From NCBI GenBank assembly GCA_020052975.1, contig JAGVOC010000215.1, forward strand, positions 1 through 14,869: a stretch of 14,869 nucleotides of DNA, given 5' to 3'. Positions 13,270 to 14,869 of this stretch are shown here, in pieces (the stretch's first letter is position 1; the number at the start of each line of letters is the position of its first letter). A program made the translations under genes and the position numbers. The notes under the pieces were generated by a model, which had not been told where the DNA came from, searched no databases, and saw only the letters and a list, made by a program, of their open reading frames with translations. The stretch is from Desulfobacterales bacterium (GTDB taxonomy: Bacteria; Desulfobacterota; Desulfobacteria; Desulfobacterales; RPRI01).

Positions 13270-14027
13270 GGGATATAAGACCATCCCTTCTCCCCATAAG
13301 ATTCTTTAAGTTTTTCTATGATATCCGGTAGCATAGTCATGTTAGGACTCAAATCGACGAAAAATTCAGCAACCGCTATCCTTAGATGGACTATATACTC
13401 TTCCTCGTTTCTAACATAAGGCGGCCAAACCTCATTTTTGTACTTTGAGTCTGTAGCATTACACACTGCCACTTTTCTTTTGCCTTCACCCAAGGCAACA
13501 AAAGCTCTTACTGGATCGAAGAAATCATTCAGCGCCACAGCGGTAGAGAGAAAATATGTCAATGATGAAAAGGCTATTTTATGTATACCACGACAAAATT
13601 TAACGCTATTGCCCAATGTTGTATTGAATGACATTTTTGCTTCTTTTCCATCGGTGCTAAAACTTGCCTTTATGTTTCTTCCAGATTTTCCTAATGGTGA
13701 AATCATTTCACCATTAGGAAACTTTACTGGATAACTTTCCATATTTATTAGGATTTGTTTGTCTGTCAGAGTACACCGTCCAATCATATTGCCTCGATTT
13801 GCAATAATTGGAAATTTACTTTTTTTTCGGGGAATATCCCACATAAAAGACAATATATCGAAATCATCGATAATGGCTTGATCGAGGTGGGCTAATCCAT
13901 TGTTGCATCTTCGGCAAACTTCACCTGCAGTAAGCTCAAACCCTTCCGGGCATCCAAGAGCCTCAGGAATGATATGCTCTTTGGAATATTCTTCCGATTC
14001 TTTCTTACACCAGATGCAAATGTTCAT
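13263..14027 (-). CDS. HNH endonuclease-like protein
   Basis: A 254-aa protein with an N-terminal zinc-type HNH module: Cys4-x2-Cys7 (CIWC), 'SKEHIIPEALG' (15-25), then Cys38-x2-Cys41-N-N (VCRRCNNGLAHLDQ). This resembles the HNH_5 type of small HNH proteins, in which two CxxC pairs hold a structural zinc beside the His-Ile-Ile-Pro-Glu catalytic loop. The remaining 200 residues are not recognised; they lack membrane segments and could be a sensing or DNA-binding domain. Placement beside a restriction operon suggests a defence role, which is inference. It starts 17 bp after repeat A2. Its stop codon lies inside the inverted repeat of the adjacent element, so the original C-terminus may differ. 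No good ribosome binding site precedes the ATG. The coding sequence holds a 35-bp perfect palindrome. Confidence 0.8.
   Translation of the reverse strand: MNICIWCKKESEEYSKEHIIPEALGCPEGFELTAGEVCRRCNNGLAHLDQAIIDDFDILSFMWDIPRKKSKFPIIANRGNMIGRCTLTDKQILINMESYPVKFPNGEMISPLGKSGRNIKASFSTDGKEAKMSFNTTLGNSVKFCRGIHKIAFSSLTYFLSTAVALNDFFDPVRAFVALGEGKRKVAVCNATDSKYKNEVWPPYVRNEEEYIVHLRIAVAEFFVDLSPNMTMLPDIIEKLKESYGEKGWSYIPV
13687..13721. repeat. Perfect 35-bp palindrome inside the HNH gene
   Basis: Two 17-base arms (13687-13703 and 13705-13721) are exact complements around a single central C. The left arm is TTTCCTAATGGTGAAAT. It encodes residues in the stretch KFPNGEMISPLGK of the HNH protein. Confidence 0.9.
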
Positions 14028-14043
14028 TTTGCTTTTTAGAGAC

Positions 14044-14174
14044 CTAACAATTAATATGCATAATATTTAATATCAAGTTCTGGGAAAAATCTGTACTTCG
14101 GATTGCCTGTTAATTACTCCAATATTTATCTAAAATCAAATAAGTCCTATTGAAGGCCCGCGTAGGATGTATTT
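14044..14174. repeat. Repeat A, right copy (A2)
   Basis: 131 bp matching 10061-10191 without gaps (about 86%). On the minus strand it ends ...TTGTTAGGT, 17 nt before the HNH start codon. GTTAGGT fits the integron core GTTRRRY, but no attC stem is evident. It contains TTGATA followed by AT-rich sequence and could act as a promoter for the gene after it. Confidence 0.85.
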
Positions 14175-14347
14175 ATTTTCGGAAAAAAGGTTTTACGTAT
14201 AGTCTGTAATTGGCTCTTCGCTGTTTTGATTCACCAAGGTTTTTAGACAGGATTAACAGGATGGACAGGCAATAAGCCATCGCCTGCGGCGAAGGCGGCA
14301 ATGCGGTAGATCAGGGGGCGATCAATGGACGTCACTGATATTCCCCC
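14175..14347. other. Spacer between right repeat halves
   Basis: Non-coding sequence that replaces the truncated higA found at the same place in the left copy. It holds the short units ACAGGATTAACAGGATGGAC (14247-14266) and an imperfect palindrome CGCCTGCGGCGAAGGCG near 14281, both of a kind common in intergenic repeats. No gene seen. Confidence 0.5.
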
Positions 14348-14438
14348 AAACGACGAATACAAAGACGGATTTCATTTTTCTCTACATCTCCGATCTATGG
14401 GAGATTTTTTTTCTTTACAACCGAAGGCTATATAGATG
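14348..14438. repeat. Repeat B, right copy (B2)
   Basis: 91 bp matching 10446-10536 (about 88%, no gaps). It ends 5 bp before the hicA stop codon region, so it abuts the TA module. Confidence 0.85.
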
Positions 14439-14443
14439 TTGAG

Positions 14444-14662
14444 CTAAAGCTTTTCCCATTCTTCCTTGGAGACTCCAGCTTGTCGGAGAATTCTTGTCAA
14501 AAACTCCCTACCAATGTCTTTGTTGTGCGGATTTGGAATTGTCAGGGTCAGGTCCCCCTTCGCCATAAACGGGTGCTTCCCGCCAGAGTAAGGGCCGTCA
14601 AATCCATACTTGCGGAGGCACCTGATGAGAACATCCCTTTTGACCGGACCGAACGCAGGCAT
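14444..14662 (-). CDS. hicA: HicA-type mRNA interferase toxin
   Basis: A 72-aa HicA/YcfA-like protein with the double-stranded RNA-binding-like fold. Signature: 'PVKRDVLIRCLRKYGFDGPYSGGKHPFMAKGDLTLTIPNPHNKDIGREFLTRILRQAGVSKEEW' (6-69); the catalytic His is His30 in SGGKH. HicA cleaves mRNA. Its ATG overlaps the HicB stop (TGATG), so the antitoxin gene comes first, the reverse of E. coli hicAB. Length is normal for the family, and repeat B2 begins just after its stop. Confidence 0.93.
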   Translation of the reverse strand: MPAFGPVKRDVLIRCLRKYGFDGPYSGGKHPFMAKGDLTLTIPNPHNKDIGREFLTRILRQAGVSKEEWEKL

Positions 14663-14869
14663 CAGGCGGCTACCTGTTTCTTGATCTCTATTTCGATGTT
14701 GTCAATTGGGGGAATGGGGAGGTTTTTATAAACTCGAAACAGAACCCATTCCTCAAGAATCTCCTCCAGTTGGTTTCTGCACTGCTCCAGCGCCGGAGCA
14801 TTTGAGTAGACACCGGGGCACTCGAGAATCTCACCGTAGTACGTCCCGTCATCCGGGAGGATTTCATAC
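14662..14869 (-). CDS. hicB: HicB-type antitoxin, C-terminal part
   Basis: The last 68 complete codons of a gene that enters from the right edge: 'YEILPDDGTYYGEILECPGV' followed by a helix 'ALEQCRNQLEEILEEWVLFRVYKNLPIPPI' and the end IEIEIKKQVAA. This is the HicB partial RNase H-like fold (UPF0150): a strand with 'G-x-Y-x-G-x-I-x-x-C-P-G-V' and a helix with 'LEEILEEWV'. HicB neutralises HicA and often has a C-terminal or N-terminal DNA-binding part; none is seen after the fold here, so this looks like the short form. The TGA shares one base with the hicA ATG. Confidence 0.92.
   Translation of the reverse strand, partial: YEILPDDGTYYGEILECPGVYSNAPALEQCRNQLEEILEEWVLFRVYKNLPIPPIDNIEIEIKKQVAA

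Noticed and set aside
14044..14174. Repeat A as a true attC site
   Set aside because: It ends in GTTAGGT or GTTAGCG as attC sites do, but I could not fold its ends into the required imperfect stem, and the left end lacks a convincing complementary core.

Overview
The window reads as a chromosomal piece of an anaerobic bacterium, most likely Desulfobacterota (Desulfobacterales-like sulfate reducers). This rests on a minus-strand acyl-CoA catabolic cluster with dispersed intergenic repeats of a kind I associate with that group (TTCGTAAAAAG hairpins, CTTGACCCC-type tracts), next to an accessory region rich in toxin-antitoxin (TA) modules. The taxonomic call is inference; there is no rRNA or marker gene here. 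Every convincing gene is on the minus strand, so transcription runs from high to low coordinates.

Region 1 (1-6994) is a catabolic cluster. In transcription order it holds two acyl-CoA dehydrogenase-family proteins, a TetR regulator, a PHP-domain protein, two adjacent thiolase-fold proteins and the start of an AMP-forming acyl-CoA ligase cut by the window edge. Together these suggest activation and beta-oxidation-like processing of an unidentified carboxylic acid. Both thiolase-like proteins lack the nucleophilic Cys and the GHP-motif His. Both dehydrogenases lack the usual C-terminal Glu base. The chemistry may therefore differ from textbook beta-oxidation. A promoter-like site with an 8+8 bp palindrome (6947-6968) lies about 300 bp upstream of the first gene, and a nest of hairpin repeats separates them.

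Region 2 (7119-8550) holds two TA modules, Phd/RelE-ParE and MazEF, each with its own promoter/operator-like sequence.

Region 3 (8717-10065) looks like captured cassettes: a flavin-reductase-like gene and a hypothetical gene broken by a one-base frameshift. The hypothetical gene ends in a structure resembling an integron attC site. No integrase is visible.

Region 4 (10061-14438) is a defence block: Vsr endonuclease, cytosine-C5 methyltransferase and a GIY-YIG nuclease in one overlapping operon (a probable type II restriction-modification system), plus an HNH protein. It is bounded by two copies of a two-part direct repeat: A, 131 bp, about 86% identical; B, 91 bp, about 88% identical. The left copy carries a truncated HigA antitoxin between its parts. 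A hairpin-rich, probably non-autonomous mobile element lies between vsr and the HNH gene and supplies the HNH stop codon.

Region 5 (14444-14869) is a HicB/HicA pair with HicB cut by the window edge. The main candidates for something undescribed are the repeat-bounded defence block with gene starts 16-17 bp from repeat A, the paired Cys-less thiolases, and a 35-bp perfect palindrome inside the HNH coding sequence.
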